Shown here: positions 46,811 to 54,722 of the stretch, piece after piece
Numbering within the stretch: the stretch's first letter is position 1
Layout: the number at the start of each line of letters is the position of its first letter
Assembly: GCF_029522115.1 (NCBI RefSeq)
Contig: NZ_JAKWFK010000003.1
Location: 186,001 to 250,000 of the forward strand
Direction: 5' to 3'
Length of the DNA: 64,000 nt
Origin: Trinickia sp. Y13
GTDB lineage: Bacteria > Pseudomonadota > Gammaproteobacteria > Burkholderiales > Burkholderiaceae
Notes under the pieces: model-generated
Databases searched by the model: none
What the model was told of the DNA's origin: nothing
What the model saw: only the letters and a program-made list of their open reading frames with translations
Program-made: the position numbers and the translations under genes

Positions 46811-46822
46811 TGCTCTAGGACA
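46811..46822. promoter_or_regulatory. Imperfect copy of the proposed EnuR operator
   Basis: TGCTCTAGGACA here matches 10 of 12 positions of the palindrome before eutB; the right half CTAGGACA is identical. It lies in the ehuB-enuR gap, 56 bases before the enuR start. On the ehuB side it overlaps a TTGTCC that could act as a -35. Position and similarity suggest that one regulator controls both operons; this is inference. Confidence 0.5.
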
Positions 46823-46877
46823 ATTATTTTTCGGGCGCAGATAGAGCGACCATTGCTGCATAGCGACGGAGATGAGC

Positions 46878-48287
46878 ATGACACAACGAACGAGCAGGGC
46901 CTGGCGCGATGCGGTCGATTCCGTGCACGGCGTCGAATCGAAATACAAGCGCTTGGTCAAGGCGATCGCGGGCGAAATCGAAAGCGCGGTGCTCGTATAC
47001 GGGGCGCGCCTGCCGCCGCAGCGCGAGGTGGCGGCCGAACTCGGCATCAGCGTGCAAACGGTCACGAACGCCTACAAGGAATTGGAGCGGCAAGGCCTCA
47101 TTCGCTGCGAGGTCGGGCGCGGCAGTTTCGTTGCGGGGCGGCTCACGGATCGCGTGTCCAATTACATTCTCGATACCACGGAACGGGAAGTCGTCGACTT
47201 CTCGATCGCTCGCATGGTGCATACGCCCGAGCACGACGAGGCTTGGCGCAAAGTCTGTGCAACGCTCGCCGGCGTCGAAGACCAGCCGTGGATTCGCGCG
47301 TTTCGGCCGATCGCCGGGTTCGAACGGCATCGGCACGCGGGTGTCGCTTGGCTCGAGTCGCTCAACATGCCCGCCCATGCCGATTCGCTGCTCGTGACCA
47401 ATGGCGCGGCGCACGGCATCTTTCTTGCGCTCGCCTCGCTCGTCGGTCCCGGCGACACCGTATTGTGCGAAAGCCTGACCGATCACGGCGTGATCGGCTC
47501 GGCGAACGTGCTCGGCTTCACGCTCAAAGGCCTCGAGATCGACGAGCACGGCTTGCGGCCGGAACATTTCGAAGAGATGTGCGACAGCGAGCGCGTCTCG
47601 GCGCTCGTTTGCACCCCCACGTTGAATAATCCGACCGTCTCGGTCATGACCGACTCGCGTCGTCGCGCGATCGCTCGCATCGCCGAGCGCTATGGCGTCT
47701 ACGTCATCGAGGACGACGTATACGGCGCGCTGCCGGAGAAAACCTATACGCCGATCGCGAGCCTCATTCCGGAGCTGGCGTTTTACTGCACGAGCATGAC
47801 GAAGTCCGTCCTGACCGGCCTGCGCACGGGCTACCTCGCGATGCCGCGGCGTCTCGCGTTGCGCTGCGAGAGTGTGCTGCGCGTCAGTTCGTGGATGGCG
47901 ACGACCGTTATCGCCGAAGTGGCCACGCGTTGGATCACCGATGGAACGGCGCGGCGCCTGGTCGAGTTGCAGCGCGCGCGGCTCGCGGCGCGGCATGCGG
48001 TGCTCACGGCCGTCCTCGGCAAGTACGTGCTCGGTAGCCATCCGAACGCGGTATCCGCTTGGCTGCGCGTGCCCGATCATTGGCAGGCGGATCGCGTGGT
48101 GCGCGAATTGCGCAATCGGCAAATCGCGGTGACTTCGCCCGACCCTTTTCTCGTGAGCGGGGCAGAACGGCCCAACGCGGTTCGCCTGTGTCTCGGCGCG
48201 GACGTGAGCGAGCCCGCGTTCGAAGCCGCGCTCGGCGTCATTGCCGAAGTCTTCGAGCAATTTCCGCATGTTCACGATTTCCTGTGA
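46878..48287 (+). CDS. enuR: Ectoine utilisation regulator EnuR (MocR/GntR-type, PLP-dependent)
   Basis: MocR-type transcription factor of 469 residues: an N-terminal GntR winged helix (about 10-80; RLPPQREVAAELGISVQTVT, EVGRGSFVAG), then an aminotransferase-like domain with VYVIEDDVYG and SMTKSVLTGLRTGYL, whose Lys should bind PLP. Characterised EnuR proteins repress ectoine genes and are relieved by degradation intermediates that react with PLP. The ATG at 46878 has GGAG six bases upstream; ATG 46872 touches it and is unlikely. It diverges from ehuB and precedes eutB. Confidence 0.88.
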   Translation: MTQRTSRAWRDAVDSVHGVESKYKRLVKAIAGEIESAVLVYGARLPPQREVAAELGISVQTVTNAYKELERQGLIRCEVGRGSFVAGRLTDRVSNYILDTTEREVVDFSIARMVHTPEHDEAWRKVCATLAGVEDQPWIRAFRPIAGFERHRHAGVAWLESLNMPAHADSLLVTNGAAHGIFLALASLVGPGDTVLCESLTDHGVIGSANVLGFTLKGLEIDEHGLRPEHFEEMCDSERVSALVCTPTLNNPTVSVMTDSRRRAIARIAERYGVYVIEDDVYGALPEKTYTPIASLIPELAFYCTSMTKSVLTGLRTGYLAMPRRLALRCESVLRVSSWMATTVIAEVATRWITDGTARRLVELQRARLAARHAVLTAVLGKYVLGSHPNAVSAWLRVPDHWQADRVVRELRNRQIAVTSPDPFLVSGAERPNAVRLCLGADVSEPAFEAALGVIAEVFEQFPHVHDFL

Positions 48288-48291
48288 TTTG

Positions 48292-48305
48292 ATGTCCTAG
48301 GACAT
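48292..48305. promoter_or_regulatory. Proposed EnuR operator: 14-base perfect palindrome
   Basis: ATGTCCTAGGACAT is a perfect palindrome five bases after the enuR stop and 63 bases before eutB. It directly abuts a possible -35 hexamer (TTGGGA at 48306-48311), so a bound repressor would block the eutB promoter. A 10/12 copy of its core lies in the ehuB-enuR gap. Assignment to EnuR is inferred from position. Confidence 0.6.
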
Positions 48306-48334
48306 TTGGGAAGCATTTTCCGCAACATTAGACT
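48306..48334 (+). promoter_or_regulatory. Possible promoter of the eutB-doeX operon
   Basis: TTGGGA at 48306-48311 and TAGACT at 48329-48334, with a 17-base spacer; each matches the consensus at four of six positions. It lies between the palindrome and the eutB start at 48369. Confidence 0.45.
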
Positions 48335-48368
48335 TGGCCGCATCGATCACGCTTTGCGGTAGCGGCCC

Positions 48369-49343
48369 ATGTCCTCTTTGTCTCTCGCGGATGTCTTTCG
48401 TGCGCGGCAGCGCCTCGCGGGGCGGGTAGCGCACACGCCGCTCGTCGAGTCGCCGTCGCTGTCGTCTCTTGCCGGCGTACCCGTCTACCTCAAGCTCGAG
48501 ACCGCTCAACCGACCGGTAGTTTCAAGGTGCGCGGCGCGACCAACGCCTTGGCCGAGATCGCGCAGAGCGGCGTTCGCCGAGTGGTCACCGCATCGACGG
48601 GCAATCATGGGCGCGCGCTTGCCTACGCCGCGCGCGCGCTCGGCATCGAGGCCGCCGTCTGCATGTCGTCGCTCGTGCCGAAGAACAAGGTCGATGCCGT
48701 CGCGGCGCTCGGCGCGCGCATCCTCATCTCGGGCCGCAGCCAAGACGACGCTCAGGTTCAAGCGCTGCGCATGGCGCAAGAAGAGGGCTATGCGTTCGTT
48801 GCGCCGTTCGACGACCTGCGCGTGATTGCCGGGCAGGCGACGATCGGGCTCGAGATTTTGGAGGCGCTGCCCGATGCCGCGACGCTCGTCGTCCCGCTCT
48901 CGGGCGGAGGGTTATTTAGCGGAACCGCGTTCGCGGCGAAAGGCATCCGCCCGGATCTGCGCGCGATCGGCGTATCGATGGCGCGCGGCGCCGCCATGCA
49001 TGCGAGTCTCGCGGCCGGTATGCCGATCGCAGTGGAAGAAGTTGAAACGCTAGCCGATTCGCTCGGCGGCGGGATCGGACTCGAGAACCGCTACACGTTC
49101 GCCATGACGAACGATCTCGCCGACGAAATCTTGCTCGTCGACGAGCCTTCGATTGCACGCGGCATCGTTCACGCGTACCGGCAGGAGCGACTCATCGCGG
49201 AAGGCGCCGCGGCTGTAGGCATAGCCGCGCTGCTCGAGTGGCGCATCGCTGCGGGCCATGGACCGATCGTCATCGTGGTGAGCGGCGCCAACATCGATAT
49301 GGATGCGCATCGGCGCATCGTCATGGAGAACGCAGATGCCTGA
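48369..49343 (+). CDS. eutB: Hydroxyectoine utilisation dehydratase EutB
   Basis: PLP enzyme of the threonine dehydratase type, 324 residues. The PLP Lys is in TGSFKVRGATNAL, the Asn-containing loop is STGNHGRALAYAAR, and the glycine loop that binds phosphate is PLSGGGLFSGTA. In ectoine-degrading bacteria EutB acts with EutC (and EutA) in converting 5-hydroxyectoine to ectoine. Without its context it would be called a threonine/serine dehydratase; the neighbouring eutC and doe genes decide the name. Its end overlaps the eutC start by eight bases. Confidence 0.85.
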   Translation: MSSLSLADVFRARQRLAGRVAHTPLVESPSLSSLAGVPVYLKLETAQPTGSFKVRGATNALAEIAQSGVRRVVTASTGNHGRALAYAARALGIEAAVCMSSLVPKNKVDAVAALGARILISGRSQDDAQVQALRMAQEEGYAFVAPFDDLRVIAGQATIGLEILEALPDAATLVVPLSGGGLFSGTAFAAKGIRPDLRAIGVSMARGAAMHASLAAGMPIAVEEVETLADSLGGGIGLENRYTFAMTNDLADEILLVDEPSIARGIVHAYRQERLIAEGAAAVGIAALLEWRIAAGHGPIVIVVSGANIDMDAHRRIVMENADA

Positions 49344-50337
49344 CATCACGATCGTCGGCGAGGCGCAATTGCGCTCGCTCGTTGCGCTCGATCTGGCCGC
49401 CGTCGATCAGATCGAACGCGCCTTCGTCTCGCTTGCGACCGAGCCCGTGGTCATGCCGCCGGTCCTCAATCTCGCGCTGCCCGAGCGGCACGGTGAAGTC
49501 GACGTCAAAACGGCATACCTGCCGCGTTTGAACAGATTCGCCATCAAGGTGAGCCCGGGCTTCTTCAACAATCCCGCGCTCGGCTTGCCGAGCTTGAACG
49601 GCCTCATGCTCGTGCTGTCCGCGAGCACGGGACTGACTGAGGCCGTGTTGCTCGACAACGGCTACTTGACCGCCGTGCGCACCGCGGCGGCGGGCGCCGT
49701 CGCTGCGCGCTGGCTCGCGCGCCCCGATGCGCGGCGCGCAGCCGTCATTGGAGCCGGAGAGCAGGGGCGGCTGCAACTACAGGCGTTGATGCTCGTGCGC
49801 AAGATCGAGCACGTCGCGGTTTGGGCGCGCGATGCCGAGCAAGCGGCCGCGTATGCGGCGCACGTTCGCTCGCGCTTCGATATCGATTGCGTCGTCGCGC
49901 GGAGTGTGCGTGAGGCGCTCGCGCGAGCCGACGTTGCCATTACGACGACGCCGAGCCGCTCACCGCTCATAGAAGCGCAAGACCTCCATCGCGGCCTGCA
50001 TGTGACGGCGATGGGCTCGGACGCCGATTACAAGACCGAACTTGCGCCGTCGGTGTTCGAGCATGTGCGCTACGTATGCGACCGCCTCTCGCAAGTGCGC
50101 GTGATCGGCGAGCTCGCGCATGCGGTGCGGGCCGGGGCGGTGGCCGCCGACGCGGCGTTCCCCGAGCTAGGCGAAATCGCGGCCGGGCGCGCGAGCGGGC
50201 GCACGAGCGCCGATGACATCACCGTATGCGATCTCACGGGCACGGGCGCCCAAGATACCGCCATCGCGGCGCTCGCGCTGGAGCGAGTGCGGGCCGCGGG
50301 CGCGGGAACGATTTTCCACAACGACACGACACCCTGA
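49336..50337 (+). CDS. eutC: Ectoine utilisation protein EutC (ornithine cyclodeaminase/mu-crystallin family)
   Basis: NAD(P)-binding enzyme of the ornithine cyclodeaminase family, 333 residues. The Rossmann segment is RAAVIGAGEQGRLQLQAL, preceded by DNGYLTAVRTAAAGAVAA, typical of the family. EutC is paired with EutB in hydroxyectoine conversion; its exact reaction is not fully settled. The ATG at 49336 lies inside the eutB end. doeA follows nine bases after its stop. Confidence 0.85.
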   Translation: MPDITIVGEAQLRSLVALDLAAVDQIERAFVSLATEPVVMPPVLNLALPERHGEVDVKTAYLPRLNRFAIKVSPGFFNNPALGLPSLNGLMLVLSASTGLTEAVLLDNGYLTAVRTAAAGAVAARWLARPDARRAAVIGAGEQGRLQLQALMLVRKIEHVAVWARDAEQAAAYAAHVRSRFDIDCVVARSVREALARADVAITTTPSRSPLIEAQDLHRGLHVTAMGSDADYKTELAPSVFEHVRYVCDRLSQVRVIGELAHAVRAGAVAADAAFPELGEIAAGRASGRTSADDITVCDLTGTGAQDTAIAALALERVRAAGAGTIFHNDTTP

Positions 50338-50346
50338 GAGGAAGCG

Positions 50347-51567
50347 ATGTCCACTGAGATGGAGCAGCAGGCGGATTCCACCCGCGTCGTACCGCGCCTC
50401 GCGTTCGAGCGCGACGAGTACGCGACGCGGATCGCCAAGACGCGCCGCGCGATGCAGCGAGCCGGCATCGATCTGTTGATCGTCACCGATCCGACCAACA
50501 TGGCGTGGCTGACCGGCTACGACGGCTGGTCGTTCTACGTTCACCAGTGCGTGCTGTTGCCGATGGACGGCGACCCGGTCTGGTTCGGCCGCGGCCAGGA
50601 CGCGAACGGCGCGAAGCGTACGGTGTTCATGCCGCACGAGCGGATCGTCGGCTATCCCGACCACTACGTGCAGTCGCCGGTTCGCCATCCGATGGATTAC
50701 TTGTCGAAAGAAGTGATCGCGGCCTTCGGGTGGGACGCGCTGCGGATCGGCGTCGAACTCGACAACTACTATTTCAGCGCCGCGGCCTACCGCTCGTTGC
50801 AGCAGCATCTGCCGCGCGCGCAGTGGGTCGATGCGACGAGTCTCGTCAACTGGCAACGCGCCGTGAAGTCGCCGCGTGAGATCGACTACATGCGCATCGC
50901 CGCGCGGATCGTCGAGAAGATGCACGCGCGCATCGTCGATGTGGTGGAACCGGGAATGAGAAAGAGCGATCTCGTGGCCGAGATCTATTCGGCCGGGATC
51001 ACCGGCGTGGACGGATACGGCGGCGACTATCCCGCGATCGTGCCGCTCTTGCCCACGGGTTCCGACGCGGCGGCCCCGCACTTGACCTGGGACGACTCTC
51101 CTTTCACGGTGAACGCCGGCACGTTCTTCGAGATCGCCGGATGCTTCAAACGCTACCACTGCCCGCAATCGCGCACGGTGTATCTGGGTAAGCCGCCGCG
51201 GCATTTTCTCGATGCGGAGAAAGCGATCGTCGAAGGCATCGAAGCGGGCCTTGCCGCCGCGAAGCCCGGCAATCGTTGCGAGGACATCGCGAACGCATTC
51301 TTTGCGGTGCTGCGCAAATCGGGCATCGAAAAGGATAGCCGCTGCGGCTACCCCATCGGCGCGAGCTACCCGCCCGACTGGGGCGAGCGCACCATGAGCT
51401 TGCGTCCCGGGGACCAGACGGTCCTCGAACCGGGCATGACCTTCCACTTCATGCCGGGGCTGTGGCTCGACGATTGGGGCTTGGAGATCACCGAAAGCAT
51501 TCTCATCACGCAAACGGGCGTCGAGACCTTTTGCAACACGCCGCGCAAGCTGTTCGTCAAGGAGTGA
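50347..51567 (+). CDS. doeA: Ectoine hydrolase DoeA (EutD)
   Basis: Opens the ectoine ring to N-acetyl-diaminobutyrate; first committed step of ectoine breakdown. It has 406 residues and the M24 creatinase/aminopeptidase-P fold: an N-terminal domain with DPTNMAWLTGYDGWSFYVHQ and a C-terminal pita-bread domain with GGDYPAIVPLLPTGSDA, FFEIAGCFKRYHCPQSRTV and PGMTFHFMPGLW. The usual metal ligands of M24 peptidases are mostly replaced, as in creatinase-like members. GAGGAAG precedes the ATG. doeB starts five bases after its stop. Confidence 0.92.
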   Translation: MSTEMEQQADSTRVVPRLAFERDEYATRIAKTRRAMQRAGIDLLIVTDPTNMAWLTGYDGWSFYVHQCVLLPMDGDPVWFGRGQDANGAKRTVFMPHERIVGYPDHYVQSPVRHPMDYLSKEVIAAFGWDALRIGVELDNYYFSAAAYRSLQQHLPRAQWVDATSLVNWQRAVKSPREIDYMRIAARIVEKMHARIVDVVEPGMRKSDLVAEIYSAGITGVDGYGGDYPAIVPLLPTGSDAAAPHLTWDDSPFTVNAGTFFEIAGCFKRYHCPQSRTVYLGKPPRHFLDAEKAIVEGIEAGLAAAKPGNRCEDIANAFFAVLRKSGIEKDSRCGYPIGASYPPDWGERTMSLRPGDQTVLEPGMTFHFMPGLWLDDWGLEITESILITQTGVETFCNTPRKLFVKE

Positions 51568-51571
51568 CTCG

Positions 51572-52597
51572 ATGCGCGCTTCACCCATCACGCCGACGGT
51601 CGATTTCGACGCGGACGGAGAGCAGCACGGGTTTCTGAAATTGCCGTACTCGCGCGACGATTCCGCCTGGGGCGCGATCATGATTCCGATCACGGTCGTC
51701 AAGCGTGGGGAGGGGCCGACCGTGCTCCTCACCGGCGGCAACCACGGCGACGAATACGAAGGCCCCGTCGCGCTGGCCAAGCTCGCCTGCAGCCTGAAGG
51801 CGAGCGAGCTGCGCGGGCGCGTGATCATCGTGCCGTTCATGAACTATCCGGCGTTTCGCGCCGGCACGCGCACCTCGCCGGTCGACGCGGGCAATTTGAA
51901 CCGCAGCTTCCCCGGCAAGCCCGACGGCACGGTTACGGAGAAAATCGCAGATTACTTTCACCGTCATCTGCTGCCGCTGGCCGACTATGTGCTCGATATT
52001 CACGCAGGCGGGCGCACGCTCGATTTCGTGCCGTTCGCCGCGATTCATTTGCTGCCCGATGCGCAGCAACAGGCGCGCTGCGAACGCGCAATGCTCGCGT
52101 TCGGAGCGCCTTATTCGATGCGGATGCTCGAACTCGACAGCGTGGGGCTGTTCGACAGCGCGGCAGAGGAGGCGGGCAAAGTCTTCGTGACGACCGAACT
52201 TGGCGGCGGCGGCACCTGCACGGCGCGAAGCGTCGCCGTCGCCGAGCGCGGCGTGCAAGGATTCTTGCGCTTTGCCGGTGTGCTGGCGGGCGAAGCGCGC
52301 GCGCAGGGGGCGCCGCGCACGACGACGCTGCTCGACATGCCCGACGCATCGTGCTTCACGACGAGCGAGCACGAGGGCCTGCTCGAAATATGCCGCGACC
52401 TCGGCGAGACGGTGGCGCAGGGCGATCTGCTGGCGCGCGTCTACGACACGGTGCGCTTGGGCAGTCCTGGCATCGAATATCGCGCGAAGCGCGACGGCAT
52501 CGTCGCCGCGCGGCATTTCCCCGGGATCGTGAAAGCGGGCGATACGATTGCCGTCGTCGCCGACGTGCTCGAGCGCGGGATCGCCACCGCAGGGTGA
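51572..52597 (+). CDS. doeB: N-acetyl-L-2,4-diaminobutyrate deacetylase DoeB
   Basis: Zinc deacetylase of the AstE/AspA (succinylglutamate desuccinylase) family, 341 residues. Zinc ligands are in LTGGNHGDEYEGP (His and Glu) and DYVLDIHAGG (His); NLNRSFPG is the conserved substrate loop. It removes acetate from the DoeA product to give 2,4-diaminobutyrate. The end of the protein (about residues 250-340) is a small beta-domain. The doeX GTG start follows 12 bases after its stop. Confidence 0.92.
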   Translation: MRASPITPTVDFDADGEQHGFLKLPYSRDDSAWGAIMIPITVVKRGEGPTVLLTGGNHGDEYEGPVALAKLACSLKASELRGRVIIVPFMNYPAFRAGTRTSPVDAGNLNRSFPGKPDGTVTEKIADYFHRHLLPLADYVLDIHAGGRTLDFVPFAAIHLLPDAQQQARCERAMLAFGAPYSMRMLELDSVGLFDSAAEEAGKVFVTTELGGGGTCTARSVAVAERGVQGFLRFAGVLAGEARAQGAPRTTTLLDMPDASCFTTSEHEGLLEICRDLGETVAQGDLLARVYDTVRLGSPGIEYRAKRDGIVAARHFPGIVKAGDTIAVVADVLERGIATAG

Positions 52598-52609
52598 ATC
52601 GAGGCTGCC

Positions 52610-53101
52610 GTGATCAAGCTCGACCGCTACGACGTCGCCATCTTGCGCATCCTCGCGCGCGATGGCCGGATCACGAAATCGAAGCTCGCGGAAGAGGTGA
52701 ACTTGTCGATTTCGCCGGCGTGGGAGCGCGTGCGCAAGCTCGAGGAAAGCGGCGTGATTCGCGGCTATCGCGCGGACATCGATTGGGTGGGTGCATTCAG
52801 CGGCAGCCGGATCGTCGTCGAGGTCACGCTCTCGCGTCACACCGCATACGACCAGAGCCGATTCGAGGCACGGATAGCGGCCGCGGGCGAGGTGATCCAG
52901 TGCTATGCGACGGGCGGCGGCATCGACTACGTGCTGCACGTGGTCGCACGCGACATCGATCGCTATCAACGTTTCATCGATGCGCTGCTTGCCGATGACT
53001 TGGGAATCGAACGGTATTTCACGTATGTGGTGACGAAAGTCGTCAAGGATGCGCCGGGGCCAATGCTCGACGCGCCCGAGCATTTCCCGAGCGGCGCGTG
53101 A
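52610..53101 (+). CDS. doeX: Lrp/AsnC-family regulator DoeX
   Basis: Transcription factor of 163 residues: an N-terminal helix-turn-helix (LDRYDVAILRILARDGRITK, LAEEVNLSISPAWERVRKLE) and an Lrp-type ligand domain (about 70-150). The start is GTG at 52610 with GAGG five bases upstream. In other bacteria doeX lies among the doe genes and its product binds the ectoine promoter region. It ends the eutB-doeX transcript; doeC follows after 124 bases and may have its own promoter. Confidence 0.88.
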   Translation: MIKLDRYDVAILRILARDGRITKSKLAEEVNLSISPAWERVRKLEESGVIRGYRADIDWVGAFSGSRIVVEVTLSRHTAYDQSRFEARIAAAGEVIQCYATGGGIDYVLHVVARDIDRYQRFIDALLADDLGIERYFTYVVTKVVKDAPGPMLDAPEHFPSGA

Positions 53102-53225
53102 AACTCGCGTGAGCACGAGCCCGAACAGAAAAAACACGGGGACGGCGCCCGCCAAACAGAAACTTCGCGAGCGGCGGCCGAGACAGAATGAATGTCATCT
53201 CAACGCTGAGTGAGGAGTGTGTGAC

Positions 53226-54704
53226 ATGAAGTTCGGGCACCCCGTTCTATTCAAATCGGTGTGTTACGTCGATGGCCATTGGACGCATAGCGACACGGCG
53301 TCGACCATCGCGGTGCAAAATCCGGCGGACCAATCGGTGATCGGCCACGTGCCGATGCTCGAGCGCGCTCAGATCGTCGCCGCGATCGATGCGGCGGATC
53401 GCGCGTTCGCGAGTTGGCGCTGGGTGGCGCAGCCGCAGCGCAGCGCGGCGCTGCTGCGCTGGCACGCGCTGATCGTTCGACACGCCGAGGACCTCGCGGC
53501 GTTGCTGTCGCTCGAGCAAGGCAAGCCGCTCGAGGAGGCGCGCGGCGAGGTGCGCTACGCAGCGAGCTTCGTCGACTGGTTCGCGAACGAAGCGAAGCGA
53601 CTCGCCGGCCGCACGATTCCCACGCACATCGACGGCGCGCATCTGGCCACGCTGATGGAGCCGGTCGGCGTTGCGGCGCTGATCACGCCGTGGAATTTCC
53701 CGGTTGCGATGATCACGCGCAAGGCGGCCGCCGCGCTTGCCGTCGGCTGCACCGTCGTCGTCAAGCCTGCGCACGAAACACCGTTCACGGCGCTCGCGCT
53801 CGCTCAGCTTGCCGAAGAAGCCGGCTTTCCCGCGGGCGTGTTCAACGTCGTGCTCGGCGAGCCGCAGATGGCGATGGAGACGCTCGTATCCGATACGCGC
53901 GTGCGTGCGGTCAGCTTCACCGGGTCCACGCGCGTGGGCAAGCTCGTTGCGCAAACCGCTGCCCAAGCAGGCATCAAAAAATTGGCGCTGGAACTGGGCG
54001 GCAACGCGCCGTTCATCGTGACGCAGGACGCCGATCTCGACGCATCGGTCCGGATCGCAGTCGCGGCGAAATTCCAAACATCGGGGCAGGACTGCTGCGC
54101 GGCCAACCGCATCCTCGTCGCACGGCCGCTTTACGACGCATTCGTCGACCGATACGCGCAAGCCGTGCGGGCGCTGAAGGTGGGCGCGGCCTTCGAGCCG
54201 GGCGTCGACGTCGGGCCGCTCATGCATCAGGGCGCGTTCGAGAGCACGCTCGCGCGTATCGAAGACGCACGCGCCAAAGGCGCACGCATCTTGACCGGTG
54301 GGCGGCCGCACGAGCGCGGCGGCTGGTTCTTCGAGCCGACCGTCGTCGCGGACGCGCGGCCCGGCATGCGCATTTACGACGAAGAGAACTTCGCGCCGAT
54401 CTCCGCCGTGTCTCCGTTCGATACGCTCGACGAAGCGCTCGCGCGTGCGAACGACACCGAGTACGGACTAGCCGCGTACGTCTGCGCGACGAAGATCGAC
54501 ACGATTTTCCAACTGATTCGCCGGCTCGATTTCGCCATGGTTTCCGTCAATGGCGTGAAGTTCACGGGGGCGCCGATCCCGTTCGGCGGGATGAAGGCCT
54601 CGGGCCTCGGCCGCGAAGGCGGATTCGAAGGTTTCGAACCTTTCGTCGAAACCAAATATTTCTGTCTCGGCAATATGGGCCTGCCTGTCGCGGCCATTGC
54701 CTAA
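53226..54704 (+). CDS. doeC: Aldehyde dehydrogenase DoeC (aspartate-semialdehyde to aspartate)
   Basis: NAD(P)-dependent aldehyde dehydrogenase of 492 residues, succinate-semialdehyde dehydrogenase type. Visible motifs are ITPWNFPVAMITRKAAAALA, SFTGSTRVGK (cofactor loop), LALELGGNAPFIV (general-base Glu) and FQTSGQDCCAANRILV (catalytic Cys). In ectoine breakdown it oxidises aspartate semialdehyde to aspartate. The ATG at 53226 has GAGGAG eight bases upstream; GTG 53217 is less likely. doeD follows 18 bases later. Confidence 0.87.
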   Translation: MKFGHPVLFKSVCYVDGHWTHSDTASTIAVQNPADQSVIGHVPMLERAQIVAAIDAADRAFASWRWVAQPQRSAALLRWHALIVRHAEDLAALLSLEQGKPLEEARGEVRYAASFVDWFANEAKRLAGRTIPTHIDGAHLATLMEPVGVAALITPWNFPVAMITRKAAAALAVGCTVVVKPAHETPFTALALAQLAEEAGFPAGVFNVVLGEPQMAMETLVSDTRVRAVSFTGSTRVGKLVAQTAAQAGIKKLALELGGNAPFIVTQDADLDASVRIAVAAKFQTSGQDCCAANRILVARPLYDAFVDRYAQAVRALKVGAAFEPGVDVGPLMHQGAFESTLARIEDARAKGARILTGGRPHERGGWFFEPTVVADARPGMRIYDEENFAPISAVSPFDTLDEALARANDTEYGLAAYVCATKIDTIFQLIRRLDFAMVSVNGVKFTGAPIPFGGMKASGLGREGGFEGFEPFVETKYFCLGNMGLPVAAIA

Positions 54705-54722
54705 CGCATTTCAGGAGTCATC

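Noticed and set aside
50167-51840. 557-residue open frame antisense to doeA and flanks
   Set aside because: Crosses three real genes of one operon on the other strand; a shadow of high GC.
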